Source: Chryseobacterium binzhouense (GTDB taxonomy: Bacteria; Bacteroidota; Bacteroidia; Flavobacteriales; Weeksellaceae). From it: 64,000 bases of DNA. Both the position numbers and the translations under genes were made by a program. Shown in pieces: positions 50,864-60,054 of the stretch. The DNA is taken from positions 558,001 to 622,000 of the forward strand of contig NZ_VKOG01000001.1 of assembly GCF_007474545.1 (NCBI RefSeq), in the 5' to 3' direction. Position 1 is the stretch's first letter; each line of letters starts with the position of its first letter. The notes beneath the pieces are model-generated. The model did not search any database. It saw only the letters and a list, made by a program, of their open reading frames with translations, and was not told the origin of the DNA.

Positions 50864-52393
50864 TTGAAAAAGCACTACGAAATATTGGTAATCGGAAGTG
50901 GTATTGGCGGTCTTGTTTCAGCACTTATTTTAGCAAAAGAAGGTCTGAAAGTCTGTGTTTTGGAGAAAAACAACCAATATGGCGGAAATCTTCAGACGTT
51001 TTCACGCGACAAACTCATCTTTGATACGGGAGTTCATTATTTAGGCGGGCTTTCAAAAGGTCAAAATCTTCATCAGTTTTTTTCCTATCTGGAAATTATG
51101 AAGGATCTTAATCTTCAGAAGATGGATGAAAACGGCTACGATAAAATTACTTTTGGAAATGATAAAACTGAATATCCGCACGCTCAAGGTTATGAAAATT
51201 TTGTCGAGCAATTGTCAAAATACTTTCCGGAAGAAAAAGAAAATTTAGAAAATTATTGTGAAGAACTTCAAAGAGTATGCAGCAATTTTCCGAGATATAA
51301 TTTAGTTGGAAAAGACAATTATAACGAAGAAATTTTACATCTTAATACCAAAAGATTTATAGAATCCATTACACCAAACAGAAAATTACAGTCCGTTTTA
51401 TTGGGTTCCAACTTTCTCTATGCAGGAGATTCCGAAAATATTCCGTTTTACGTTCATGCGTTAACGGTTAATTCTTACATTCAAAGTGCGTACAAATGTG
51501 AAAAAGGCGGAAGTCAGATTTCAAAACTGCTCGTCAGAAAACTGCGTGAATACGGAGCAGAAGTTTATAAACGGACAGAAGTTTCAGAATTTGTTTGTAA
51601 TTCGGAAGGAAATCTAGTTGCTGCGAAAACTAAGGAAGGAAATGAGTTGTATGCCGATAAATTTATATCAAACATTGAAATCCGCTCTACAATCAAAATG
51701 ATTGGGGAAAAACAGCTGAAAAAGTCATTTGTTAATCGGGTTTTGAGTTGGGAACCTGTTTCCTCGTGCTTTAGTGTTTATCTTGTTCTGAAGCCGGAAA
51801 AAATCCTGAATTTCAATTACAATTTATATCATTACGCTTCTGAAAATATGGTTTGGAATGCTTTTAAATATACCAAAGACAATTGGCCACAAACCTATAT
51901 GCTGTCGTCAACGCCTTCTAAACAAAATTCTTCTTTTGCAGAAAGCCTAACGGCAATTTCTTATATGGATTTTGAAGAAGTGCGTAAATGGGAAGATACA
52001 TTCAATACTGTTACGGATGAACGTGATAGAGGAGAATTATATGAAAGATTTAAGATTGAGAAAGCTTATAAAATGATTGATGCACTTGAAAAAAAGTTTC
52101 CTGATCTGCGTGCTTCCATTAAAAATATTTATACATCTTCTCCGCTTTCCTATCGTGATTATATCGGCAATTTTGAAGGGAATATGTATGGTTATGCAAA
52201 AACATCTGAGAACCCTTTAAAAACAATGGTTTCTCCGCGAACAAAAATTAATAACCTTTTTCTTACCGGACAGTCGGTGAATATGCATGGAATTTTAGGC
52301 TGTACTATTGGTGCATTTAATACTTGTACAGAAATTTTAGGTAAAGAAATAATTGATGAACGGCTCAATGAAGTTTTAAATAAGACAAACTAA
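50864..52393 (+). CDS. CrtI-like NAD(P)/FAD-dependent oxidoreductase
   Basis: A 509-residue flavoprotein of the phytoene desaturase/CrtISO superfamily. The N-terminal dinucleotide motif is VIGSGIGGLVSALILAKEGLKVCVLEKN followed by GGNLQTF, and the C-terminal FAD segment is NNLFLTGQSVNMHGILGCTIGAF. It probably introduces or isomerises double bonds, or oxidises the pigment, within the flexirubin locus; a carotenoid substrate is unlikely because no phytoene synthase is nearby. Translation appears to start at a TTG (50864). Its stop overlaps the next start. Confidence 0.86.
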   Translation: MKKHYEILVIGSGIGGLVSALILAKEGLKVCVLEKNNQYGGNLQTFSRDKLIFDTGVHYLGGLSKGQNLHQFFSYLEIMKDLNLQKMDENGYDKITFGNDKTEYPHAQGYENFVEQLSKYFPEEKENLENYCEELQRVCSNFPRYNLVGKDNYNEEILHLNTKRFIESITPNRKLQSVLLGSNFLYAGDSENIPFYVHALTVNSYIQSAYKCEKGGSQISKLLVRKLREYGAEVYKRTEVSEFVCNSEGNLVAAKTKEGNELYADKFISNIEIRSTIKMIGEKQLKKSFVNRVLSWEPVSSCFSVYLVLKPEKILNFNYNLYHYASENMVWNAFKYTKDNWPQTYMLSSTPSKQNSSFAESLTAISYMDFEEVRKWEDTFNTVTDERDRGELYERFKIEKAYKMIDALEKKFPDLRASIKNIYTSSPLSYRDYIGNFEGNMYGYAKTSENPLKTMVSPRTKINNLFLTGQSVNMHGILGCTIGAFNTCTEILGKEIIDERLNEVLNKTN

Positions 52394-54054
52394 TGAAAAG
52401 TAAATTTCTGCTCTATTTATTTCTGAGTTTAAATCTTATTTCCTGCGGTGTTCGGAAGTCAATGAAACATCTTCCTGATATACAGCAATATTCACTTGAA
52501 ATTCCAAAAGTTGATAAAATTAATGACTCTACTTTTAGTTTTAAACAAAATTATTTAACGAAAAACAAACAGCAGCTTTGGGAATTGTACATTAAAGGAA
52601 ATTCTTTGCAGCTGGGATATAATAACGGAGCTTTAACTAAAGATTTAATGCAGATACAAGAGAATATTTTCTTTTCTAAGGTAGAAGATATTGTTCCGTC
52701 AAAACTGAAGCAAAGCCTTCTGCGTGGTTTTCTGAAATGGTATAACCGGAAAATGCATCTCAATGTAAGAGAAGATTTTCAGGCGGAATTGTATGGTTTG
52801 TCCCAATATTCATCAGATCAGTACAATTTTATTGCTCCGAAGTTTCACCGAACTCTATACTTACACGGAGCTCACGATATTGGTCATGCAATGCAGGATC
52901 TGATGATGGTGGGATGCAGTTCTCTCGCAGCATGGAATGATAATACAGAGGATGGAGATTTGCTGATCGGAAGAAATTTTGACTTTTATGCGGGTGATGA
53001 TTTCGCCAGAAATAAATTGATACAGTTTGTTGAACCAGAGAATGGGATTCCGTATTTTTCTGTAAGCTGGCCCGGAATGATCGGAGTGGTTTCTGGGATG
53101 AATAAAGAAGGAATTACCGTAACCATCAATGCCGGAAAATCCCAAATTCCTTTTACTGCAAAAACGCCAATTTCTTTGGTGACAAGAGAGATTTTACAAT
53201 ATGCTGCAACAATTGATGAAGCAATCAAAATTGCCCGGAAAAGAAAAGTTTTTGTTTCGGAATCTATTTTAGTAGGAAGTGCAGCTGACAAAAAAGCAGT
53301 CATTATTGAAGTTTCACCTAAAAACTTCGGTGTTTATGATGTTGTAAATTCTGATGCGATTGTTTGTACTAATCATTTTCAGTCAGAAAATTATCAAAAT
53401 GATAAAAGAAATCAAAAACATCAAAAAGAAAGTCATTCAGAATACCGGTACAATAAACTTCAGGAACTCTTAGATCTCAACAAAAAACTAAATCCGGAAA
53501 AAATAGCTTCAATTTTAAGGGATAGATCAGGATTGCGTGGAAAAAAAATAGGTTATGGAAATGAAAAGGCAATCAATCAGCTTTTGGCTCATCATGCGGT
53601 AATTTTTTCTCCAGAAAAAAAGCTTGTTTGGGTTTCTTCAAATCCTTATCAGCTTGGAGAATTTGTGTGCTATGATCTGAATGAGATATTTTCGGATAAA
53701 AGATTAGAGAATGGAAAATTTTTAAAATCTGAATTGAATATTCCCGAAGATCCGTTTGTAAATTCTAAGGAATTTGAAGATTACGAAGTTTATAGATTGA
53801 TGCAATCGGAAATTCTTAATGCCATTGAAAAAGATAATATAGTTTTGAGCGAAGATTTTATATCAGAGTTTCAGACTCTGAATCCGGATCTTTGGTCAGG
53901 TTATTTTTTGGCTGGAAAGTATTATTTTAAGTTTAAAGATTACCAACGTGCAAAGATTGAATTTGAAAAAGCGTTGACCAAAGAAATTACGACTTTACCT
54001 GACAAAAAACAGGTTGTAAAGTATTTGAATCAAACTAAAAGAAAATTAAGATAG
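52393..54054 (+). CDS. C45-family autoproteolytic Ntn-hydrolase lipoprotein
   Basis: A 553-residue predicted lipoprotein: LFLSLNLISC is a lipobox (Cys about 19). The central part (about 165-390) is a C45/acyl-CoA:6-APA acyltransferase-like domain; autoprocessing would expose the Cys in MVGCSSLAAWND as nucleophile, and GRNFDFYAGDD, SWPGMIGVVSGMNKEGITVTINAG and CTNHFQSENY support the fold. The C-terminal 60 residues look like a TPR pair. It overlaps the CrtI-like gene as TAATG and ends the pigment run. It could form or cleave an ester or amide of the pigment at the envelope; not proven. Confidence 0.82.
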   Translation: MKSKFLLYLFLSLNLISCGVRKSMKHLPDIQQYSLEIPKVDKINDSTFSFKQNYLTKNKQQLWELYIKGNSLQLGYNNGALTKDLMQIQENIFFSKVEDIVPSKLKQSLLRGFLKWYNRKMHLNVREDFQAELYGLSQYSSDQYNFIAPKFHRTLYLHGAHDIGHAMQDLMMVGCSSLAAWNDNTEDGDLLIGRNFDFYAGDDFARNKLIQFVEPENGIPYFSVSWPGMIGVVSGMNKEGITVTINAGKSQIPFTAKTPISLVTREILQYAATIDEAIKIARKRKVFVSESILVGSAADKKAVIIEVSPKNFGVYDVVNSDAIVCTNHFQSENYQNDKRNQKHQKESHSEYRYNKLQELLDLNKKLNPEKIASILRDRSGLRGKKIGYGNEKAINQLLAHHAVIFSPEKKLVWVSSNPYQLGEFVCYDLNEIFSDKRLENGKFLKSELNIPEDPFVNSKEFEDYEVYRLMQSEILNAIEKDNIVLSEDFISEFQTLNPDLWSGYFLAGKYYFKFKDYQRAKIEFEKALTKEITTLPDKKQVVKYLNQTKRKLR

Positions 54055-54217
54055 TTCTGGTAGTTTTCCACAGTTGTAAAGTTAATTTTCCATCTTGAGG
54101 GTTAATTTAGAGTATTGGTGGAAAATCATTACTCCATCGTTTAATTAAATACAAAACGAGCTCTTAGTTTAGATCAAAATCTTCGCTACAATTCTACTAA
54201 TCTGCCGGAGAAATAAT

Positions 54218-54225
54218 TAAATTTG
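54218..54225 (+). promoter_or_regulatory. -7 box of trpS
   Basis: TAAATTTG, 26 bases before the trpS ATG; no TTTG is present at -33. Confidence 0.4.
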
Positions 54226-54251
54226 CACTTTGTTAATTTAAAAATTAAAAA

Positions 54252-55220
54252 ATGTCAAGAATTCTTACCGGCATTCAAGCCACCGGAACACCGCATTTGG
54301 GAAACCTTTTAGGTGCAATTATTCCTGCGATTGAGCTTTCAAAACAATCGGAAAACGAATCTTTTTTATTCATTGCCAATCTGCATTCTTTAACGCAGAT
54401 CAAAAATGCTGATGAACTGAAACAAAACACCTACGAGATTGCTGCGGCTTGGCTTGCTTGTGGATTAGATACCGAAAAAACTTATTTTTACAGACAAAGC
54501 GATATTCCTGAAACCTGTGAACTTTCTTGGCATTTATCATGTTTTTTTCCGTATCAGAGATTAACTTTAGCGCATTCGTTCAAGGATAAGGCAGACAGAC
54601 TACAAGATGTGAATGCCGGATTATTTACCTATCCTATTTTGATGGCTGCAGATATTTTGCTGTACGATGCAGAAATTGTTCCGGTAGGAAAAGACCAGCT
54701 GCAGCATTTGGAGATTGCACGTGATGTGGCTTCAAGATTTAATAACCAGATGGGAGAAGTTTTTGTGCTTCCACAATCTGAACTGCAGGAAAATACCAAA
54801 TATGTTCCGGGAACTGATGGAAATAAAATGTCTAAATCAAGAGGAAATATTATTAATATTTTCTTGCCCGAAAAAGAATTAAAAAAGCAGGTAATGGGTA
54901 TTGAAAGTGATTCTAAAACTTTAGAGGAACCGAAAGATCCGTCAACAGATAAAACTTTTGCAATTTACGAACTGATTGCAACTCCAGAACAAACTGAAGA
55001 GCTAAGAGCAAAATACTTAGCAGGAAACTTCGGTTATGGTCATGCTAAAAAAGAGCTTCTGGATCTGATTCTTACAAAATTTGAAAAAGAAAGAGAGTTG
55101 TTTTCTTATTATATGAACAATCTTGATGAACTTGAAGCAAAACTTCAGGAAGGTGCATCCAAAACGAGAGTGATTGCTGTAGATACATTAAAAAGAGTTA
55201 GAAAATATTTGGGACTGTAA
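54252..55220 (+). CDS. trpS: Tryptophanyl-tRNA synthetase
   Basis: Class I synthetase that charges tRNA-Trp; 322 residues, the usual bacterial size. The HIGH-type motif is in GTPHLGNLLGAI and the KMSKS motif is in DGNKMSKSRGN. MAADILLYDAEIVPVGKDQLQHLEIARDVA is the typical tryptophan-binding stretch. No leader peptide or T-box structure is visible upstream. Confidence 0.97.
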   Translation: MSRILTGIQATGTPHLGNLLGAIIPAIELSKQSENESFLFIANLHSLTQIKNADELKQNTYEIAAAWLACGLDTEKTYFYRQSDIPETCELSWHLSCFFPYQRLTLAHSFKDKADRLQDVNAGLFTYPILMAADILLYDAEIVPVGKDQLQHLEIARDVASRFNNQMGEVFVLPQSELQENTKYVPGTDGNKMSKSRGNIINIFLPEKELKKQVMGIESDSKTLEEPKDPSTDKTFAIYELIATPEQTEELRAKYLAGNFGYGHAKKELLDLILTKFEKERELFSYYMNNLDELEAKLQEGASKTRVIAVDTLKRVRKYLGL

Positions 55221-55255
55221 AAATTTAATATATATTTGGAATATAATTTGTTGCG

Positions 55256-56131
55256 ATGAAATTAGATCACATCATTACTTTAGCAAAACAAGATTTAACA
55301 AATAAATTAAATGATTTAGCAAATCATTTTAATGCAGATGTTATTTCATATACTGGACATTTTTTCAATGGTATTGAGAAAACTTTTTTAAATATTATAG
55401 AATCTTTAGTAGCAGACGGAGATAAAAAAGATAAAATTTATATTATATTAACATCCACGGGAGGTTCAGCAAATGCAGTGGAAAGATGTGTCAATATATT
55501 AAGATATCATTACGAAGAAGTTCATTTTATAGTTCCTGATTATGCATATAGTGCTGGAACAATCTTTTGCATGAGCGGAGATAGCATATTCATGGATTAT
55601 TATTCTGTATTAGGACCAATAGATCCACAAATTCAAAACAGGGAGGGTAAATTTGTTCCAGCTTTAGGTTATTTAGATAAAATTAATGAAATGTTAGAGA
55701 AATCAAAAACTGGAGACTTAACACAACCAGAGTTTTTAATCTTAAAAGATTTTGATTTAGCTGAATTAAGAAGTTACGAACAAGCTAGAGAATTGTCAGT
55801 TGCTTTATTGAAAAAATGGCTTGTTAAATTCAAATTTAAAAATTGGGATAAACATACTACTACGAATATTGGCAGTCCTGTAACTGATGAGGATAAAGAA
55901 AGAAGAGCTGAAGAAATCGCAAACGACTTAAGTAATAATAATAAATGGAAATCACATGGAAGACCAATTAATATTGAAACTTTAGAAAAGGACATCCGAC
56001 TCAAAATAAACGACTATTCTTTAGATCCCGTGTTAAGTAATCTTATAAGGTCATATAATGAATTATTAAACTCATTTTTAGAATTCACTAATAATCAAGG
56101 TATATTTATACACACAAAAAATCATTTTTAA
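55256..56131 (+). CDS. SDH-family ClpP-fold serine protease
   Basis: A 291-residue protein of the SDH_sah family (serine proteinase with a ClpP/crotonase-like fold). The strand IYIILTSTGGSANAVERC is followed by VPDYAYSAGTIFCMSGDSIFMD, with the expected nucleophile Ser near residue 99, and YSVLGPIDPQIQ, the family signature. It has no signal peptide or membrane anchor, so it is probably cytoplasmic. A 74-residue gene follows after 2 bases. The pair is more AT-rich than its neighbours, hinting at transfer. Targets unknown. Confidence 0.85.
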   Translation: MKLDHIITLAKQDLTNKLNDLANHFNADVISYTGHFFNGIEKTFLNIIESLVADGDKKDKIYIILTSTGGSANAVERCVNILRYHYEEVHFIVPDYAYSAGTIFCMSGDSIFMDYYSVLGPIDPQIQNREGKFVPALGYLDKINEMLEKSKTGDLTQPEFLILKDFDLAELRSYEQARELSVALLKKWLVKFKFKNWDKHTTTNIGSPVTDEDKERRAEEIANDLSNNNKWKSHGRPINIETLEKDIRLKINDYSLDPVLSNLIRSYNELLNSFLEFTNNQGIFIHTKNHF

Positions 56132-56133
56132 AT

Positions 56134-56358
56134 ATGGAAAAGTTAGAGAAAAAAATAGAAAAAATTGCTTCTGAGCAAGTAGTAAAAGGGAATCCTAAAG
56201 AAAAATTAGAGGAATATTTAGCAGCTTCTAAAGTTTTTGATGATTTAGTAAAAAAAGGATTGGCAAAAAGAAGAGGTTTTAATTTATTAAGTATTGATAA
56301 AAAAAATAATTTTCAATCAAATGATATTTCTCTTAATGATTATTTATTTAAATTATAA
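56134..56358 (+). CDS. Small charged partner of the SDH-family protease, unknown function
   Basis: A 74-residue, lysine- and glutamate-rich, mostly helical protein starting MEKLEKKIEKIASEQVVKG and ending SLNDYLFKL. No known domain recognised. Two bases separate it from the protease gene and a strong terminator follows, so the two form a bicistron. It could be an adaptor, inhibitor or substrate of the protease, but nothing in the sequence decides this. Confidence 0.7.
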   Translation: MEKLEKKIEKIASEQVVKGNPKEKLEEYLAASKVFDDLVKKGLAKRRGFNLLSIDKKNNFQSNDISLNDYLFKL

Positions 56359-56361
56359 GAG

Positions 56362-56395
56362 TTTCGGCGGCACCAAAGATGCCGCCGAAATTTTT
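56362..56395. terminator. Strong bidirectional terminator
   Basis: A perfect GC-rich 10-bp stem (TTTCGGCGGC at 56362-56371, GCCGCCGAAA at 56381-56390), 9-base loop, then five T. It closes the SDH bicistron and the convergent nucleotidase gene. Confidence 0.92.
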
Positions 56396-56400
56396 AGTGT

Positions 56401-57096
56401 TTATAAATAATCCTTTATCTGTAAAAGATGTTTTATTACTTTAAGATTTTCCTCTTGTGGATTGTCATTTAATGCATCAAAGAAAATTACATCTATTCCG
56501 AACTGTTTGGCTCCGATAATATCAGCAATCCAGTCATCACCAATCAGTATGCTTTCTTCCTTTTCTGCCTCTGCAAGCCCTAAAGAATATTCAAAAATAG
56601 CAGGATGAGGTTTTCTTACGCCTACAGAATCTGCGCTGGTAATTGATTTGAAATAATGATCAATTCCTGAAAGGATACATTTTCTTTCGGTAACTTCCTG
56701 AAAACCGTTAGAGATTACATGAAGCGTATAGTTTTTACTTTTTAGATAATCCAAAATATACGCAGCGCCTTCTACCAGATGATTGTGATTTAAAATTTTA
56801 TCCAGAAAATGCTCCTCAAAATACATAGATAACTGCGGATCATCAACTCCGAAACGGATGAACGCATCATAGAAACGATGTTTTCTTAAATAATCTTTAT
56901 CTATTTCGCCGTCTCTGATCTGTTCCCAAAGCCTTTCATTTATCTCATGATAGATAGAATGAAATTCTTCAAAATCTATATTGTATTTTAAAGTAATTTC
57001 TTCTTTATCAAAAAGATCTTTAATTGTAAGATATGCATTTCTGCGGTGATCCCAAAGTGTATTGTCTAGGTCAAAAAAAATGTGCTGAATTTTCAT
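56401..57096 (-). CDS. YjjG-family HAD noncanonical pyrimidine nucleotidase
   Basis: HAD-superfamily phosphatase, 231 residues, of the YjjG type that dephosphorylates non-canonical pyrimidine nucleotides. Motif I is FFDLDNTLWDHRRNA, motif II ISNGF, motif III Lys in GVRKPHPAIFEYSL, and motif IV ILIGDDWIADIIGAKQFG. The alpha-helical cap lies at about 20-100. The ATG at 57096 is used instead of an upstream in-frame TTG. Confidence 0.92.
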   Translation of the reverse strand: MKIQHIFFDLDNTLWDHRRNAYLTIKDLFDKEEITLKYNIDFEEFHSIYHEINERLWEQIRDGEIDKDYLRKHRFYDAFIRFGVDDPQLSMYFEEHFLDKILNHNHLVEGAAYILDYLKSKNYTLHVISNGFQEVTERKCILSGIDHYFKSITSADSVGVRKPHPAIFEYSLGLAEAEKEESILIGDDWIADIIGAKQFGIDVIFFDALNDNPQEENLKVIKHLLQIKDYL

Positions 57097-57117
57097 ACAG
57101 CACAAATTTAGATATTT

Positions 57118-57252
57118 TTAATTTTTTGTCAGGTGAAAATTTTTATTTTTTACCTTTACGACTTGCAGGTTTTTAGAGAAACTCAGAAGAAAATCAATAG
57201 TTTGTTTTTTTGGTTTCAAGCTTTTCAATTTTAAAGAATCGTTATTTTTCAT
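57118..57252 (-). CDS. 44-residue basic small protein
   Basis: A short gene from ATG at 57252 to TAA at 57118. It encodes MKNNDSLKLKSLKPKKQT, then a helical IDFLLSFSKNLQVV stretch and a basic tail. I recall similar flavobacterial small proteins with a KPKKxTIDFLLxxS core. It lies between the sigma factor and the YjjG-type gene in the same orientation. The coherent composition favours a real gene, but no function can be given. Confidence 0.55.
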   Translation of the reverse strand: MKNNDSLKLKSLKPKKQTIDFLLSFSKNLQVVKVKNKNFHLTKN

Positions 57253-57298
57253 AGGCGAAAATTGTAGTTTCTTTAAAAACGAAAATTGTACCAAAATA

Positions 57299-57886
57299 TT
57301 ATCTAGTCAGAATAATATTATTGTCCTCCATTATTTTTCTAAGGTTAATAAGAGCGTACCGAACCCTTCCCAAAGTTGTATTGATGCTCATATCAGTGTG
57401 TTCTGCAATTTCTTTAAAGCTTAAACCGTCAAAAAACCTGAGTTTTATCACCTCCTGCTGATTTTCAGGAAGAAAATGGAGCATTTTCAGCAGATCCTCA
57501 TGGATTTGTCTTGTTATCAGATGATCTTCAATATTTTCTGATGGCTCTCTGATAAGATCAAATATAGAAAACTCATCATTTTCAAAAGTTGTTTCGGATA
57601 TTTTTGTGTTTTTTGCTTTGGCTCGATAATAATCAATAATCAGATTCTGAGCAATTCTTTTTGCCCAAAGGATAAATTTTCCTTCCTCGTTGTAACGTCC
57701 TTCTTTCAGCATCACAATGATTTTCATAAACGTGTCCTGGAAAATATCATTTGCCAGATCCTGATGATTTATTTTATATAAAATAAACGTAAAAAGCTCT
57801 CTTTGATGTCTGTGTATAAGGATAGATAATGCCTCTTCGCTTCCTTTTTGGTATAAGGATATTAGTTGACTGTCTGTAGATTTCAT
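57299..57886 (-). CDS. ECF-type RNA polymerase sigma factor
   Basis: A 195-residue sigma-70 family factor. Region 2 is seen at about 20-90 (DLANDIFQDTFMKIIVMLKEG and FILWAKRIAQNLIIDYYR), region 4 at about 135-190 (LHFLPENQQEVIKLRFFDGLSFKEIA, then HTDMSINTTLGRVRYALINLR). No anti-sigma factor gene is adjacent. The ATG at 57886 is preferred over an in-frame TTG 12 bases upstream. Confidence 0.93.
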   Translation of the reverse strand: MKSTDSQLISLYQKGSEEALSILIHRHQRELFTFILYKINHQDLANDIFQDTFMKIIVMLKEGRYNEEGKFILWAKRIAQNLIIDYYRAKAKNTKISETTFENDEFSIFDLIREPSENIEDHLITRQIHEDLLKMLHFLPENQQEVIKLRFFDGLSFKEIAEHTDMSINTTLGRVRYALINLRKIMEDNNIILTR

Positions 57887-58075
57887 AACTCTTCTCAAAA
57901 TTTATTATAGTACAAACCTGTTCCTGATTTAGTTATCAAGCTGTATATGGTTTGCCGTAAAACGGATTTTAAAGTAGAGTATATTCTATAAGCATTAAAT
58001 TATGCTGTAAATATAATAAAATTTTAATAAGTATTAAATAAATATTAAATATTTACTAATTTTTTACAAGAAAAA

Positions 58076-58564
58076 TTACTTTAGCATATCATGTAAGAAT
58101 GTGGTAGGGATATTTAATGTGAAATTGATATTCAGTCCTTTTAATTCTTTTCCGTTCAATCCTTTATCTCCTATAGGGAATGCATAGCCTCCGGTAAGAT
58201 CCAAAAGTCCGAAAAGGGTAATTCCTATTTTAGGAGCTACATACTTATTGGTGCCTTCCACACCGGCTATAAAGTAATAGGAGTGGTAAAAATCTACATT
58301 TCTTTCAAAATTGAGCATTACATCTGCCTGTACTTTTGGCATGATCGCAAAATCTGAGTTTGCAGAACCCATTAGTGCAGAAGCACCTAATCTGTATATA
58401 ACATCATCGTTTTTCAGAAATAAAAGCTTACCGCCTAACTCTCCAAAACTTTGATTTTGGTATACATAGCCAACATTTACCATTTTGTGAACAGTATATT
58501 GTGCTTTTATTGCAATGCTTGCCAAAGAGAAAAATAAGATAAAAATAGCAGATTGTATTTTCAT
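58076..58564 (-). CDS. Exported protein, probably small outer-membrane beta-barrel
   Basis: A 162-residue protein with signal peptide MKIQSAIFILFFSLASIAIKAQ. The mature part alternates short hydrophobic strands with turns (YTVHKMVNVGYVYQ, KLLFLKNDDVIYRLGASALMG, NFERNVDFYHSYYFIAGVEG, LKGLNINFTLNIPTTFL), which fits a small barrel or periplasmic beta protein. No conserved family recognised. It lies between the sigma-factor gene and metK on the same strand, isolated by the metK terminator. Confidence 0.72.
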   Translation of the reverse strand: MKIQSAIFILFFSLASIAIKAQYTVHKMVNVGYVYQNQSFGELGGKLLFLKNDDVIYRLGASALMGSANSDFAIMPKVQADVMLNFERNVDFYHSYYFIAGVEGTNKYVAPKIGITLFGLLDLTGGYAFPIGDKGLNGKELKGLNINFTLNIPTTFLHDMLK

Positions 58565-58650
58565 GTGTAGATATTTATTTGTTTTATAAGCAGTATGTTT
58601 CGCTGATCTTCATCTGTTTTTAAACTTCATACTGGAACTATTGAGGTGTA

Positions 58651-58694
58651 AAAATAAAAAAAACTGCTTTAGCATCTTCATGTTAAAGCAGTTT
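58651..58694 (-). terminator. Terminator after metK
   Basis: On the reverse strand AAACTGCTTTA pairs with TAAAGCAGTTT (11 bp, 12-base loop) and is followed by a T-rich run at plus 58660-58651. Confidence 0.88.
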
Positions 58695-58712
58695 CTATAC
58701 CGAAAACCTGAA

Positions 58713-59993
58713 TTAAATTCCGAAAGCAGATTTTATTTCCTCTACTTTGTCTAGTTTTTCCCATGTAAAGAATTCCAAACCTTCAAGAGTCAATTCATTT
58801 TTTTGTCCTTTATTGAACGTTTTATCAGCAATATAATGCTCTCTTCCCATGTGTCCGTAAGAAGCAGTTTCCTGATAAATTGGGTTTCTCAATTTTAAGT
58901 TTTGCTCGATAGCATAAGGTCTCAGATCAAAAATGGTTGAAACTTTTTTAGCAATTTCACCATCATTTAAACCAACTTTAGAAGTTCCGTAAGTATTGAT
59001 ATACAAACCGCAAGGTTCAGCTACACCAATTGCATAAGAAACCTGTACCAAAACTTCGTCGGCAATACCCGCAGCAACGAGGTTTTTTGCAATATGTCTT
59101 GTAGCATACGCCGCACTTCTGTCTACTTTTGAAGGATCTTTCCCGGAGAAAGCACCACCACCGTGAGCACCTTTACCACCATAAGTATCCACAATGATTT
59201 TTCTTCCTGTAAGACCTGTATCTCCGTGAGGTCCTCCAATTACGAATTTTCCTGTAGGATTGATGTGATATTTGATCTGATCATTAAATAAAGCTTTAAT
59301 CTCTTCAGACTGTTTAGAAACAACTCTTGGAATCAGGATGTTTTTAATATCTTCTCTGATTTTGTTTAGCATCTCTTCTTCAGATCCGAAATCATCATGC
59401 TGTGTTGAAACAACAATAGAATCTATTCTGATAGGTCTGTGGTCATCAGAATACTCAATAGTAACCTGAGATTTTGCATCAGGACGAAGGTAAGTAATTT
59501 CAGAGTTTTCTCTTCTGATTGCAGAAAGTTCTTTAAGAATAGTATGCGCAAGATCTAAAGCCAAAGGCATATAATTGGCTGTCTCGTTGGTTGCGTAACC
59601 AAACATCATTCCCTGATCTCCTGCTCCCTGAGCATTTGCTTTAGCTTCAAAAGATTCGTCATTTACAGCTCTGTCAACACCTTGGTTGATATCCGGCGAC
59701 TGCTCATGAATTGCAGAAATAACACCACAAGAGTCACCATTAAACATATATTCGCCTTTGGTGTAGCCAATACCATTGATGACTTCTCTGGCAATAGTCT
59801 GTACATCAAGATATGCATCAGATTTTACTTCACCTGCCAATACAACCTGTCCTGTTGTAACCAGTGTTTCACAAGCTACTTTAGACGCTTTGTCGTATGC
59901 TAAAAAGTTGTCAATTAATGCATCGGAAATCTGATCGGCAATTTTATCCGGGTGCCCTTCTGAAACTGATTCAGACGTAAATAAATAAGACAT
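58713..59993 (-). CDS. metK: S-adenosylmethionine synthetase
   Basis: Makes S-adenosylmethionine from methionine and ATP. The 426-residue protein has the motifs [17 protein letters not shown] at the N-terminus, [12 protein letters not shown], the P-loop-like [21 protein letters not shown], and [19 protein letters not shown]. It is somewhat longer than the E. coli enzyme (384 residues), as is usual in this phylum. Its leader carries a SAM-II riboswitch, so expression should fall when SAM is plentiful. Confidence 0.98.
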   Translation of the reverse strand: MSYLFTSESVSEGHPDKIADQISDALIDNFLAYDKASKVACETLVTTGQVVLAGEVKSDAYLDVQTIAREVINGIGYTKGEYMFNGDSCGVISAIHEQSPDINQGVDRAVNDESFEAKANAQGAGDQGMMFGYATNETANYMPLALDLAHTILKELSAIRRENSEITYLRPDAKSQVTIEYSDDHRPIRIDSIVVSTQHDDFGSEEEMLNKIREDIKNILIPRVVSKQSEEIKALFNDQIKYHINPTGKFVIGGPHGDTGLTGRKIIVDTYGGKGAHGGGAFSGKDPSKVDRSAAYATRHIAKNLVAAGIADEVLVQVSYAIGVAEPCGLYINTYGTSKVGLNDGEIAKKVSTIFDLRPYAIEQNLKLRNPIYQETASYGHMGREHYIADKTFNKGQKNELTLEGLEFFTWEKLDKVEEIKSAFGI

Positions 59994-60054
59994 ATTATTC
60001 TTTGTATTTTTATTTTAATATGTGAAGAAAAAAATGAATAATTGCCCGTAAATA

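Noticed and set aside
54055-54251. Regulatory leader (T-box or leader peptide) upstream of trpS
   Set aside because: No Trp-codon-rich reading frame or T-box motif could be seen; only a -7 promoter box.
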